DNA of 64,000 nt from Limnospira fusiformis SAG 85.79 (lineage in GTDB: Bacteria > Cyanobacteriota > Cyanobacteriia > Cyanobacteriales > Microcoleaceae). The first letter of the stretch is position 1. Every line of letters begins with the position of its first letter. The stretch spans positions 2,221,403 to 2,285,402 of the forward strand of contig NZ_CP051185.1 of the NCBI RefSeq assembly GCF_012516315.1. Reading direction: 5' to 3'. The position numbers and the translations under genes are program-made. Of this stretch, positions 9,461 to 18,436 are shown in pieces. The notes under the pieces are model-generated. The model was given only the letters and a program-made list of their open reading frames with translations, did no database searches and was not told the origin of the DNA.

Positions 9461-10252
9461 ATGACAGTTACGGAACAGTTAGCATCACTGGAAACCTCAC
9501 CAGAATGGGAAGATATCGAGTTTCCACCCGGAGATTTAGAAAGTCAGGAGTTGCCATTGGAAAGTTATTTACACTTACAACAAATCTTGTTACTGATTAA
9601 ATGCTTAGACTGGTTATGGCGAGACCGAAATGATTATTTTGATGCGGGAAACTTGACAATTTATTATAGTCCTCATCAGAAAAAATCATCAGATTTTCGT
9701 GGACCAGATTTCTTTGTGGTGTTAGACACGGAAAGGCGATCGCGCAAAAGTTGGGTAGTGTGGGAAGAAGGGGGAAAATATCCTAATATCATTGTCGAGT
9801 TATTATCAAGTTCCACAGCTAAGACTGACCGCACGGAGAAAAAGAAAATCTATCAAGATATTTTCCGTACTCCCGAATATTTCTGGTTTGACCCGGAGAG
9901 TTTAGAGTTTCAAGGATTTGCGTTAATTCAGGGAACCTATCAACCGATAACCCCTAATGATATGGGACATTTATGGAGTGAACAACTGCAACTATTCTTA
10001 GGGATAGAAAATCGTCAACTCCGCTTTTTTAGTCCTGATGGTGTTTTAGTACCCACTCCCGAAGAATCAGCTACGGAAGCTCAACAACAGTTAGGTAGCG
10101 TCCAAAATGAGTTAGTAACCACTCAAAATCAATTAGGAAGTGTTGAAAATGAGTTAGTAACCACTCAAAATCAATTAGAAATCGAACGACAACAGAAAGA
10201 CCAACTAGCGGCTAAACTGCGAGAGTTGGGAATTGACCCCGAACAGTTGTAG
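9461..10252 (+). CDS. Uma2 family endonuclease-like protein, copy 5; four tail heptads
   Basis: A 263-residue paralogue with the WLWRDRN core shared with copies 3 and 4. Its tail holds LGSVQNE, LVTTQNQ, LGSVENE, LVTTQNQ (four heptads) and then LEIERQQ. It is translated from an ATG placed 18 bp after the preceding stop, with the standard GAGG site. Predicted active-site motifs are intact. Confidence 0.85.
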   Translation: MTVTEQLASLETSPEWEDIEFPPGDLESQELPLESYLHLQQILLLIKCLDWLWRDRNDYFDAGNLTIYYSPHQKKSSDFRGPDFFVVLDTERRSRKSWVVWEEGGKYPNIIVELLSSSTAKTDRTEKKKIYQDIFRTPEYFWFDPESLEFQGFALIQGTYQPITPNDMGHLWSEQLQLFLGIENRQLRFFSPDGVLVPTPEESATEAQQQLGSVQNELVTTQNQLGSVENELVTTQNQLEIERQQKDQLAAKLRELGIDPEQL

Positions 10253-10270
10253 ATAATTGAGGTAAAAATT

Positions 10271-10999
10271 ATGACAGTTACGGAACAGTTAGCATCACTG
10301 GAAACCTCACCAGAATGGGAAGATATCGAGTTTCCTCCCGGAGATTTAGAAAGTCAGGAGTTGCCATTGGAAAGTTATTTACACCTACAACAAATCTTGT
10401 TACTGATTAAATGCCTAGACTGGTTATGGCAAGACCGAAATGATTATTTTGATGCGGGAAACCTGACTATTTATTATAGTCCTCATCAGAAAAAATCATC
10501 GGATTTTCGTGGACCAGATTTCTTTGTGGTGTTAGATACGGAAAGGCGATCGCGGAAAAGTTGGGTAGTGTGGGAAGAAGGGGGAAAATATCCTAATATC
10601 ATTGTCGAGTTATTATCAAGTTCCACAGCTAAGACTGACCGCACGGAGAAAAAGAAAATCTATCAAGAGATTTTTCGCACTCCGGAATATTTCTGGTTTG
10701 ACCCGGAGAGTTTAGAGTTTCAAGGATTTGCGTTAATTCAGGGAACCTATCAACCAATAACTCCCAATGATATGGGACATTTATGGAGTGAACAACTGCA
10801 ACTATTCTTAGGGATAGAAAATCGTCAACTCCGCTTTTTTAGTCCTGATGGTGTTTTAGTACCCACTCCCGAAGAATCAGCTACGGAAGCTCAACGACAG
10901 TTAGGCATAGCCCAAAATGAGTTAGCCATTGAACGACAACAGAAAGACCAACTAGCTGCTAAACTGCGAGAGTTGGGAATTGACCCCGAACAGTTGTAG
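10271..10999 (+). CDS. Uma2 family endonuclease-like protein, copy 6; one tail heptad
   Basis: A 242-residue paralogue. The core is WLWQDRN with YQEIFR. The tail is reduced to one heptad of changed sequence (LGIAQNE) followed by LAIERQQ. The predicted PD-(D/E)XK-like motifs are intact, so the shortened tail is not a sign of decay. Confidence 0.85.
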   Translation: MTVTEQLASLETSPEWEDIEFPPGDLESQELPLESYLHLQQILLLIKCLDWLWQDRNDYFDAGNLTIYYSPHQKKSSDFRGPDFFVVLDTERRSRKSWVVWEEGGKYPNIIVELLSSSTAKTDRTEKKKIYQEIFRTPEYFWFDPESLEFQGFALIQGTYQPITPNDMGHLWSEQLQLFLGIENRQLRFFSPDGVLVPTPEESATEAQRQLGIAQNELAIERQQKDQLAAKLRELGIDPEQL

Positions 11000-11017
11000 A
11001 TAATTGAGGTAAAAATT

Positions 11018-11830
11018 ATGACAGTTACGGAACAGTTAGCATCACTGGAAACCTCAGCCGAATGGGAAGATATCGAGTTTCCACCCGGAGATTTAGAAAG
11101 TCAGGAGTTGCCATTGGAAAGTTATTTACACCTACAACAAATCTTGTTACTGATTAAATGCCTAGACTGGTTATGGCAAGACCGAAATGATTATTTTGAT
11201 GCGGGAAACCTGACTATTTATTATAGTCCTCATCAGAAAAAATCATCGGATTTTCGTGGACCAGATTTCTTTGTGGTGTTAGATACGGAAAGGCGATCGC
11301 GCAAAAGTTGGGTGGTGTGGGAAGAAGGGGGAAAATATCCTAATATCATTGTGGAATTATTATCAAGTTCCACAGCTAACACTGACCGGACTGAGAAAAA
11401 GAAAATCTATCAGGATATTTTTCGCACTCCGGAATATTTCTGGTTTGACCCGGAGAGTTTAGAGTTTCAAGGATTTGCGTTAATTCAGGGAACCTATCAA
11501 CCAATAACTCCCAATGATATGGGACATTTATGGAGTGAACAACTGCAACTATTCTTGGGGATAGAAAATCGTCAACTCCGCTTTTTTAGTCCTGATGGTG
11601 TTTTAGTACCCACTCCCGAAGAATCAGCTACGGAAGCTCAACAACAGTTAGGTAGCGTCCAAAATGAGTTAGTAACCACTCAAAATCAATTAGGTAGCAT
11701 CCAAAATCAGTTAGTAACCACTCAAAATCAATTAGGTAGCATCCAAAATCAGTTAGCCATTGAACGACAACAGAAAGACCAACTAGCTGCTAAACTGCGA
11801 GAGTTGGGAATTGACCCCGAACAGTTGTAG
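11018..11830 (+). CDS. Uma2 family endonuclease-like protein, copy 7; five tail heptads
   Basis: A 270-residue paralogue. It has SAEWED near the N-terminus, shared with copy 9, and STANTDRTEKKK where all other copies have STAKTDRTEKKK. Several synonymous differences cluster around that site. Five heptads (LGSVQNE, LVTTQNQ, LGSIQNQ, LVTTQNQ, LGSIQNQ) precede LAIERQQ. The Lys-to-Asn change lies next to the predicted catalytic strand; its effect is unknown. Confidence 0.85.
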   Translation: MTVTEQLASLETSAEWEDIEFPPGDLESQELPLESYLHLQQILLLIKCLDWLWQDRNDYFDAGNLTIYYSPHQKKSSDFRGPDFFVVLDTERRSRKSWVVWEEGGKYPNIIVELLSSSTANTDRTEKKKIYQDIFRTPEYFWFDPESLEFQGFALIQGTYQPITPNDMGHLWSEQLQLFLGIENRQLRFFSPDGVLVPTPEESATEAQQQLGSVQNELVTTQNQLGSIQNQLVTTQNQLGSIQNQLAIERQQKDQLAAKLRELGIDPEQL

Positions 11831-11848
11831 ATAATTGAGGTAAAAATT

Positions 11849-12619
11849 ATGACAGTTACGGAACAGTTAGCATCACTGGAAACCTCACCAGAATGGGAAG
11901 ATATCGAGTTTCCTCCCGGAGATTTAGAAAGTCAGGAGTTGCCATTGGAAAGTTATTTACACCTACAACAAATCTTGTTACTGATTAAATGCCTAGACTG
12001 GTTATGGCAAGACCGAAATGATTATTTTGATGCGGGAAACCTGACTATTTATTATAGTCCTCATCAGCAAAAATCATCAGATTTTCGTGGACCAGATTTC
12101 TTTGTGGTGTTAGATACGGAAAGGCGATCGCGCAAAAGTTGGGTGGTGTGGGAAGAAGGGGGAAAATATCCTAATATCATTGTCGAGTTATTATCAAGTT
12201 CCACAGCTAAGACTGACCGCACGGAGAAAAAGAAAATCTATCAAGAGATTTTTCGCACTCCGGAATATTTCTGGTTTGACCCGGAGAGTTTAGAGTTTCA
12301 AGGATTTGCGTTAATTCAGGGAACCTATCAACCAATAACTCCCAATGATATGGGACATTTATGGAGTGAACAACTGCAACTATTCTTAGGGATAGAAAAT
12401 CGTCAACTCCGCTTTTTTAGTCCTGATGGTGTTTTAGTACCAACTCCGGAAGAATCAGCTACGGAAGCTCAACAGCAGTTAGGAAGTGTTCAAAATGAGT
12501 TAGTAACCACTCAAAATCAATTGGGTAGCGTCCAAAATCAGTTAGCCATTGAACGACAACAGAAAGACCAACTAGCTGCTAAACTGCGAGAATTAGGAAT
12601 TGACCCCGAACAGTTGTAG
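11849..12619 (+). CDS. Uma2 family endonuclease-like protein, copy 8; three tail heptads
   Basis: A 256-residue paralogue with PHQQKSSDF instead of PHQKKSSDF (shared with copy 9) and YQEIFR. Three heptads (LGSVQNE, LVTTQNQ, LGSVQNQ) precede LAIERQQ. Spacer and ribosome-binding site match the other junctions. Confidence 0.85.
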   Translation: MTVTEQLASLETSPEWEDIEFPPGDLESQELPLESYLHLQQILLLIKCLDWLWQDRNDYFDAGNLTIYYSPHQQKSSDFRGPDFFVVLDTERRSRKSWVVWEEGGKYPNIIVELLSSSTAKTDRTEKKKIYQEIFRTPEYFWFDPESLEFQGFALIQGTYQPITPNDMGHLWSEQLQLFLGIENRQLRFFSPDGVLVPTPEESATEAQQQLGSVQNELVTTQNQLGSVQNQLAIERQQKDQLAAKLRELGIDPEQL

Positions 12620-12637
12620 ATAATTGAGGTAAAAATT

Positions 12638-13345
12638 ATGACAGTTACGGAACAGTTAGCATCACTGGAAACCTCAGCCGAATGGGAAGATATCGAGTTT
12701 CCACCCGGAGATTTAGAAAGTCAGGAGTTGCCATTGTCAAGCTATTTACACTTACAACAAATCTTGTTACTAATTAAATGCCTAGACTGGTTATGGCAAG
12801 ACCGAAATGATTATTTTGATGCGGGAAACCTGACTATTTATTATAGTCCTCATCAGCAAAAATCATCAGATTTTCGTGGACCAGATTTCTTTGTGGTGTT
12901 AGATACGGAAAGGCGATCGCGCAAAAGTTGGGTAGTGTGGGAAGAAGGGGGAAAATATCCTAATATCATTGTCGAGTTATTATCAAGTTCCACAGCTAAG
13001 ACTGACCGCACGGAGAAAAAGAAAATCTATCAAGAGATTTTTCGCACTCCGGAATATTTCTGGTTTGACCCGGAGAGTTTAGAGTTTCAAGGATTTGCGT
13101 TAATTCAGGGAACCTATCAACCGATAACCCCTAATGATATGGGACATTTATGGAGTGAACAACTGCAACTATTCTTAGGGATAGAAAATCGTCAACTCCG
13201 CTTTTTTAGTCCTGATGGTGTTTTAGTCCCGACTCCGGAAGAATCAGCTACGGAAGCTCAACAGCAGTTAGAAGTTGAACGACAACAGAAAGACAAACTA
13301 GCTGCTAAATTGCGAGAGTTGGGGATTGACCCTGAACAGTTGTAA
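12638..13345 (+). CDS. Uma2 family endonuclease-like protein, copy 9; no tail heptad
   Basis: The last and shortest paralogue (235 aa). EAQQQ joins directly to LEVERQQKDKLAAK, so no repeat heptad is present. It has LPLSSYLH in place of LPLESYLH, and PHQQKSS as in copy 8. The ending LRELGIDPEQL is retained. It may represent the ancestral tail length, or the product of complete loss. It is followed by a long-spaced inverted repeat. Confidence 0.85.
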   Translation: MTVTEQLASLETSAEWEDIEFPPGDLESQELPLSSYLHLQQILLLIKCLDWLWQDRNDYFDAGNLTIYYSPHQQKSSDFRGPDFFVVLDTERRSRKSWVVWEEGGKYPNIIVELLSSSTAKTDRTEKKKIYQEIFRTPEYFWFDPESLEFQGFALIQGTYQPITPNDMGHLWSEQLQLFLGIENRQLRFFSPDGVLVPTPEESATEAQQQLEVERQQKDKLAAKLRELGIDPEQL

Positions 13346-13350
13346 ATAAT

Positions 13351-13433
13351 GCGGGTTAAATCATTGACAGACATTAGAAACACTTAAATCTATGACGGCT
13401 TTCAAACCCTCATAAAATAGGATTTAACCCCGC
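13351..13433. terminator. Inverted repeat after the Uma2 array
   Basis: GCGGGTTAAATC (13351-13362) pairs with GATTTAACCCCGC (13421-13433) with one bulged base, across a 58-base loop. The right arm lies inside the 3' end of the convergent DUF1963 gene. It could end transcription of the Uma2 operon, but the loop is long and there is no T-tract, so this is weak. Confidence 0.3.
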
Positions 13434-14196
13434 CAAAATCTCCTTTAATAAGCTGTTCTTCGTCAATATAGAAATAGAAATAATCAGAACAATCAAAAGG
13501 ATGATTAAATTCTAATAATAATTGTCCTTTGGCATTATGTAAAACTTCTGGTACATAGGAATGAAACTCTGGAAATCCTGCCATTTTAGCGTTAATACCA
13601 ACTTGATTTTCTGGCTGATAATCTAAAAACCATTCGTCAAATTTATCGCCAATGTCTGTCAATTTATCGGGAATACTATTGTAGCAATAATCCCAAAATA
13701 TATCCTCTCCTACAGAAAAATCGATTGTATAAATATGGTGATACCATTCATCCCTGTAACGCTTATCTAGGGTGAAGCTAAAATCTGTGACCAGGGTGCT
13801 TTCATCTTGAGAAATTTCTGGGAAATAGATAATCCGGTGTGGTTCTGGACCCAGTACACACATGGGGACACTGAGACTAGAATAGAACTGTAATAGACCC
13901 TGAGATGGCAATTTAAACCCGGGGAGAGAAGGAACCTCCGCACAGTTAATCTGGAGTAAAAACATCATCATTTCCCCAGTTTGACGATCGCAAGGATACT
14001 CCATTCCCTTGGGTAAATAGGGCAACCCTCCGACCTTAGTTTCCCACAACTTCAGGGGATCATTGCTGAGGTCTTTGGCTAAAAAACCCTGTTTATTAAA
14101 AGCCAGATTAATATAGGGTTGCACATTACTAACCAGGAAAGAACGCAGAGATTCAAACTCCGGGGGTAAATCTTCTAACAAGCGAGGTGTTACCAT
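13402..14196 (-). CDS. DUF1963 (YwqG-like) domain protein
   Basis: A 264-residue soluble protein. The family signature is visible: KVGGLPYLPKGMEYPCD (about 53-70) followed by MMMFLLQINCAEVPSLPG and GLLQFYSSL. The C-terminal half has HPFDCSDYFYFYIDEE and ends with a Gly-rich GDFGGVKSYF. YwqG-type proteins have no established biochemical role. The gene is convergent with the Uma2 array and begins at an ATG at 14196; no operon partner is adjacent. Confidence 0.75.
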   Translation of the reverse strand: MVTPRLLEDLPPEFESLRSFLVSNVQPYINLAFNKQGFLAKDLSNDPLKLWETKVGGLPYLPKGMEYPCDRQTGEMMMFLLQINCAEVPSLPGFKLPSQGLLQFYSSLSVPMCVLGPEPHRIIYFPEISQDESTLVTDFSFTLDKRYRDEWYHHIYTIDFSVGEDIFWDYCYNSIPDKLTDIGDKFDEWFLDYQPENQVGINAKMAGFPEFHSYVPEVLHNAKGQLLLEFNHPFDCSDYFYFYIDEEQLIKGDFGGVKSYFMRV

Positions 14197-14355
14197 AAAT
14201 AAAACTGCGACGGCGCACAGTCTTAAAGAACTTGATACTGTTTTAGCATAGTTTGGCGAAAGTTGCTAGGTCAAAGACAAATCATATCTTAACTGCTATT
14301 TATAATAACACTAATTGTGACTATATTGTTGATTGGTTCCATGTCGGCTTTGTCT

Positions 14356-14976
14356 CTATAAAATCGATATCGCATATTTAATCCAATCTTCTGCACTATT
14401 ATTTTCTGATAAATTAGGATGAGATGTAATAGCTTTTAAGGCTTGCATAACTTCGGAAGTGGTATAACCTAAAGCCAACAGAGATATTTCTACTTCCTCT
14501 TGGATTTCTGCACTTAAATTAGATGTGGAAACTGTAGGAAGTCCTGCTTGTTTTCGCCACTCTGATAACTTGGTTTTTAATTCTAGGGTAATCCGTTCGG
14601 CTGTTTTTTTTCCCACTCCCGGAGTTTTAGTTAAAATCCCGGTATTTCCGCCCACAATTGCTTGGACTAAATCCGGTAATGCGAGGGTATCTAAAAGGGC
14701 GATCGCCAATTGCATACCAATACCACTAACACTCACTAATTGACGAAATAGATCTCGTTCCGCCATACTGCTAAACCCATACAAAACCATCAGATCATCC
14801 CGGATATGTAGATGAGTAAATACCTGTAAATTTTCGCCTATTTTAGCATCTAAATTCTGCATCCTGGGTAAAATTTGCAACTCATAACCAACTCCATTAA
14901 CATCAAGCCATAAAAAGACTCTATTTCCCGTCTTTTTATAAATACCAGCTACAGTGCCATTTAAATAACCAATCAT
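14356..14976 (-). CDS. ruvA: Holliday junction branch-migration protein RuvA
   Basis: A 206-residue protein of normal RuvA length. The OB-fold N-terminal domain begins MIGYLNGTVAGI and contains NGVGYELQI. The helix-hairpin-helix region carries VSGIGMQLAIALLDT and KTPGVGKKTAERI. The C-terminal RuvB-interacting domain (about 155-206) has EVEISLLALGYT. RuvA tetramers bind Holliday junctions and load the RuvB motor during recombination and repair. ruvB is not adjacent, as is common in cyanobacteria. It is divergent from the MFS transporter gene. Confidence 0.95.
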   Translation of the reverse strand: MIGYLNGTVAGIYKKTGNRVFLWLDVNGVGYELQILPRMQNLDAKIGENLQVFTHLHIRDDLMVLYGFSSMAERDLFRQLVSVSGIGMQLAIALLDTLALPDLVQAIVGGNTGILTKTPGVGKKTAERITLELKTKLSEWRKQAGLPTVSTSNLSAEIQEEVEISLLALGYTTSEVMQALKAITSHPNLSENNSAEDWIKYAISIL

Positions 14977-15111
14977 AGTCTATTTTTCCTCAAATTATCA
15001 TAAATTAACCCCGGCTAACGAATAAACTCACTCTGGTTGAGATAGCTATTCACGGTTTGACTGTAATTTGCTACGATCGCCAACATACAAAATAGCATTA
15101 AGGCAATAGTT

Positions 15112-16362
15112 TTGAGTACAAATCGCTTTTGGTCTTGGCTACCTCAACTGTCACGACAAGTGTGGATTTTAGCAGTTGGTCGTCTACTGTCCCAAACGGG
15201 AACAGGATTTACCCTATTTTACGCGCCAATTTTCTTTGTTAATCAGGTAGGTTTATCCTCAACCGCCGTAGGAATAGCGCTAGGAAGCGCCCAAATTTCC
15301 GGGGTAATTGGGAGAGTCTTCGGGGGGTCTTGTTGTGACTCTCCTCGCTTCGGTCGGCGCTGGACATTATTGGTATCGGCGATAATTTCTGCCCTCTCAT
15401 CTTTTGTCCTAGCATTTACCACCAATTTTATGATGTTAATTCTAGGGAATTTATTGTTAGGATTAGGTATCGGACTTTACTGGCCAGCCACAGAAACCAT
15501 AGTAGCTGATTTAACCACGGGAAAGACCCGCAACGAAGCCTATGCTATCACTCGTTTGGGGGATAATATCGGCTTACAGGTCGGCATTATCATGGGTGGG
15601 GTAGTGATTGCCACAACGGGGGCTTATCGACTGTTATTTGTGCTAGATGGATTGTCTTTCCTCATCTTTTTTATAGTGATTTATCTAGCGATAGCGGAAA
15701 CTTACCAATCCCCTATTATATCAACAGATACCGAATCCGCTGCATCTTCTAATAGTTGGATGGTGGCTTTAAGCGATCGCACCCTATTAATTTATGCAGC
15801 AGTCAATATTTTATTTACCTTCTATATGTCGCAAATTCATAGCACCATTCCCCTATATCTTAACAACTTTGTGAAAGCCGAATTTTCCAGCATCACCATT
15901 AGCGCCCTGTTTGCCGGACACACAGCGATCGCCATCTTACTTTTACTCCCCATGTCCCGCATTCTTAATCCTCTCAGTCGCCCCCATGCCCTAATTGTAT
16001 CAGCTATACTATGGGGCATAGGATTTTTAATTACGGGGTTAATGGGAATAGTAAAAACCGGAACTTTAACCTTAGCTATTCTGGGATTAGGAATTTTAGC
16101 GATCGCTACAGTTACTTATAGCCCCGCCGCCTCGTCCTTAGCGGCTAATCTGGCCCCGGACTCCCTGCGAGGAATTTATTTAGCTATTAATTCTCAATGT
16201 TGGGCGATCGGTTATTTAATCGGCCCCCCTCTTGGGGGATTAGCCCTTGATCAAACCCAGGAAATTATTAGCCAATTTTGGTTAGGATTAGCCCTAAGTG
16301 TCTTGATAGCGATCGCCATTTTACAGCATCTGCATAAAACCATGAAGCATCTCAACCACTAA
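15112..16362 (+). CDS. MFS transporter
   Basis: A 416-residue integral membrane protein with about 12 hydrophobic segments. The MFS signature lies in the loop after TM2 (GRVFGGSCCDSPRFGRRW), and a second related turn follows the centre of the protein. The start is TTG at 15112, the only sensible start before the first transmembrane segment, with AAGG at 15101-15104. The substrate cannot be told; the family includes drug and small-metabolite exporters. The stop overlaps by four bases the end of the convergent M67 peptidase gene. Confidence 0.85.
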   Translation: MSTNRFWSWLPQLSRQVWILAVGRLLSQTGTGFTLFYAPIFFVNQVGLSSTAVGIALGSAQISGVIGRVFGGSCCDSPRFGRRWTLLVSAIISALSSFVLAFTTNFMMLILGNLLLGLGIGLYWPATETIVADLTTGKTRNEAYAITRLGDNIGLQVGIIMGGVVIATTGAYRLLFVLDGLSFLIFFIVIYLAIAETYQSPIISTDTESAASSNSWMVALSDRTLLIYAAVNILFTFYMSQIHSTIPLYLNNFVKAEFSSITISALFAGHTAIAILLLLPMSRILNPLSRPHALIVSAILWGIGFLITGLMGIVKTGTLTLAILGLGILAIATVTYSPAASSLAANLAPDSLRGIYLAINSQCWAIGYLIGPPLGGLALDQTQEIISQFWLGLALSVLIAIAILQHLHKTMKHLNH

Positions 16363-16829
16363 TCCCTATATATCAATTCTTCAGCTTGAAACTGATGGTT
16401 AGTATCTAAACACCAGTTGAGTAAGTCAGTAGCCTGACCCCCGATCACAGAAACAATAATATAGGAGTATTCCGACCAGGCGCAAACCCGATCAAATTCT
16501 GAAGGAATCGCAGTATGATCGGGGTGCGAATGATATATACCAATAATCGAAAGATGGCGATCGCGTCCCTCCTTTTGCGCTTTCATTAACGCTTCTGGGG
16601 CGATCGTAAAACGTTCTTGGCGAGTGGTTATATTGGGGCTATTGTCTAACCCTTGGAATACCTCAGCAGTGACTGGACTCCAAGCATTTTCCATCGACCA
16701 AACTTCCATAATCATTTTGCGATCGCCTGAGTCTTGCCGCCCCATGAGCAAACCACAACACTCCTGGGGATAACTTTGTTCTGCATGATTCCGAATTTTA
16801 GCAACTTGTTCAGAGGTGATAATTAACAT
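16359..16829 (-). CDS. M67 (JAMM/MPN+) family metallopeptidase
   Basis: A 156-residue protein with a complete JAMM motif: upstream Glu in PQECCGLLMG (E23) and HSHPDHTAIPSEFD providing the two His, Ser and Asp zinc-site residues. Bacterial stand-alone JAMM proteins remove ubiquitin-like proteins such as ThiS/MoaD-type sulfur carriers or cleave similar C-terminal tails. No sulfur-carrier gene is adjacent. It is the last gene of a minus-strand cluster, 30 bp after the propeller protein gene. Confidence 0.88.
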   Translation of the reverse strand: MLIITSEQVAKIRNHAEQSYPQECCGLLMGRQDSGDRKMIMEVWSMENAWSPVTAEVFQGLDNSPNITTRQERFTIAPEALMKAQKEGRDRHLSIIGIYHSHPDHTAIPSEFDRVCAWSEYSYIIVSVIGGQATDLLNWCLDTNHQFQAEELIYRD

Positions 16830-16859
16830 AATTTTGGCATCAATTAACCATCTACTTAC

Positions 16860-18380
16860 CTAGGGTAGCCATCGGGGGTTAAATCCCAAAAACGGCAATT
16901 CTTCCGGTTTCCATTGAGAAGCATTAGCATCTGTTGAACTATCCGTTACTAAAGGCAATAACCACAGGCGACTCGTGGTAATAGTATCTCCCCCATCAGT
17001 ACGAGGTCGGTTTTCTATCTCTTCATCCATAATTCTAGTTATAGTTTGATCAAACAGTAAAGCCAGACCATCGGGAGATAAACTCAGATTAATTTGTTGC
17101 TGATTCGGCAAAATTACCAGCGGGAAAATCTCCTCAGTTTTTAAGTCGATCGCCACAATATAAGGCTGTTCTGTGTATTCCTCGTTATCCTCAATTAGCT
17201 CAGTAATTAGAGCATAAATAATTGTCTGGCTAGGGTCAAACTCGATACTCAGAATATTGCCAAACTCAGCAGTTCTATATAATTCCCGTTCATTACCTAC
17301 CGTATCCACCACAAATAGCGATCGGGTTCCATCGGAATTAAACTTTAGTAGCGCCGCCGCCGACCCATCGGCAGCAAACCCCAAAACCTGACCAAACTTA
17401 GGTAAATATTCCAGCACCTCAGCATTGGGTTCTAAGGGTAAAATAGTCGTCAGATCCGGCCCTTGGGAAATCAGCAAAGATTTGCTATCAGGTGCAATCA
17501 TAAAATTTCCCCCCTGAGTTTCTAAAGGTCTCGGAGAACGTCCCTGCCGAATCACCCAAGGACTAGCATCAACCGGATTTCTTTTGTTGACCCGCTGCAC
17601 AACAATCACCTTACCATCACGAGACAAATCAAATCGGAGGTTACTGTAATATTTGTTATCTAAAATTGTTTCTAATTGACCACGATGTTGAGGCGCTGAA
17701 GAACCTTGACCTACAGATTCAGGGTTAATACCAGTCATCACAGTATACAATTGTGGGTCAAACTGTCCACTACTACGATCGCCCCTTTCTATAGCTAAAA
17801 ACAAAATGCGATCGCCCCTCGGATAAGGTTCAAACTGTATTACCGTTAAATTTTCAGGAGTTAAAGCCACAGGTGTCGGGTCTTGAGACAAATTCACCAG
17901 CATCAGTCTCCCTTCCTGGTCTCCTTCCACCCCAATATATACAAAAGCGCGATCGCGACTACGAAAATAGCCCGTAAACGGTTCAATTAACTGACCTTCC
18001 TGATTCTCATATAATTGATCCGTTACCCCTTGTAACTGCACACTGAACGGCGTACCATAGGGAACCGGATCTAGCAAAGTATAAGCCATGCGCTTTCCCG
18101 CCCAACTGATTTTTCCCGGTAAAGGCGGGTCAATGCGGAGATTTCTCTCTACCCCCTCCCGGTCCATCGGACGGTTAAATGTCAACAGAAACGCCCTATC
18201 TTCCGCCCCTACCAGCCTATTCGCCCAACTGAACTCTCGCACACGAGGAATAGTGCGATCGCCACTCAAAACCACCCCCAAAATTAACACACCCAAAACT
18301 AACATCAAAGTGATCGCCGCTCGATCCAACGGTTGACTTTTTTCCGCCAAATTCCTCAATTTAGATGGAAAGCTGGTCAT
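16860..18380 (-). CDS. Membrane-anchored protein with SbsA-like Ig domain and propeller-like region
   Basis: A 506-residue protein with one N-terminal transmembrane helix (about 21-42, AAITLMLVLGVLILGVVLSG). Residues about 50-135 resemble an SbsA-type bacterial Ig-like domain (FLLTFNRPMDREGVERNLRI). The remaining 350 residues are beta-rich with repeats such as FDLSRDGKVIVVQ, MIAPDSKSLLI and LSLSPDGLALLFD, in the manner of a TolB/WD-like propeller. The bulk is probably periplasmic. The function is unknown. It lies 56 bp downstream of the deacetylase gene in the same orientation and may form an operon with it. Confidence 0.65.
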   Translation of the reverse strand: MTSFPSKLRNLAEKSQPLDRAAITLMLVLGVLILGVVLSGDRTIPRVREFSWANRLVGAEDRAFLLTFNRPMDREGVERNLRIDPPLPGKISWAGKRMAYTLLDPVPYGTPFSVQLQGVTDQLYENQEGQLIEPFTGYFRSRDRAFVYIGVEGDQEGRLMLVNLSQDPTPVALTPENLTVIQFEPYPRGDRILFLAIERGDRSSGQFDPQLYTVMTGINPESVGQGSSAPQHRGQLETILDNKYYSNLRFDLSRDGKVIVVQRVNKRNPVDASPWVIRQGRSPRPLETQGGNFMIAPDSKSLLISQGPDLTTILPLEPNAEVLEYLPKFGQVLGFAADGSAAALLKFNSDGTRSLFVVDTVGNERELYRTAEFGNILSIEFDPSQTIIYALITELIEDNEEYTEQPYIVAIDLKTEEIFPLVILPNQQQINLSLSPDGLALLFDQTITRIMDEEIENRPRTDGGDTITTSRLWLLPLVTDSSTDANASQWKPEELPFLGFNPRWLP

Positions 18381-18436
18381 AGTTCCTCTATATGTATGCT
18401 TATGATCCTGTCCTACATTAGCACAACTACCAAAAT

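Larger units (their letters stand above)
6077..13345 (+). repeat. Tandem array of nine Uma2 genes (probable operon)
   Basis: Nine same-strand genes are separated by a constant 18-bp spacer (ATAATTGAGGTAAAAATT or the one-base variant ATAATCGAGG...). The spacer contains the ribosome-binding site. No promoter-like or terminator-like sequence lies between copies, so one polycistronic transcript is likely. Cores are almost identical in protein and DNA, while tails differ by whole heptads. Unequal recombination or gene conversion must be frequent here. Confidence 0.9.

Noticed and set aside
6077..13345. Toxin-antitoxin or restriction-modification operon
   Set aside because: All nine products are the same family; there is no methyltransferase, antitoxin-like small gene or specificity subunit nearby.
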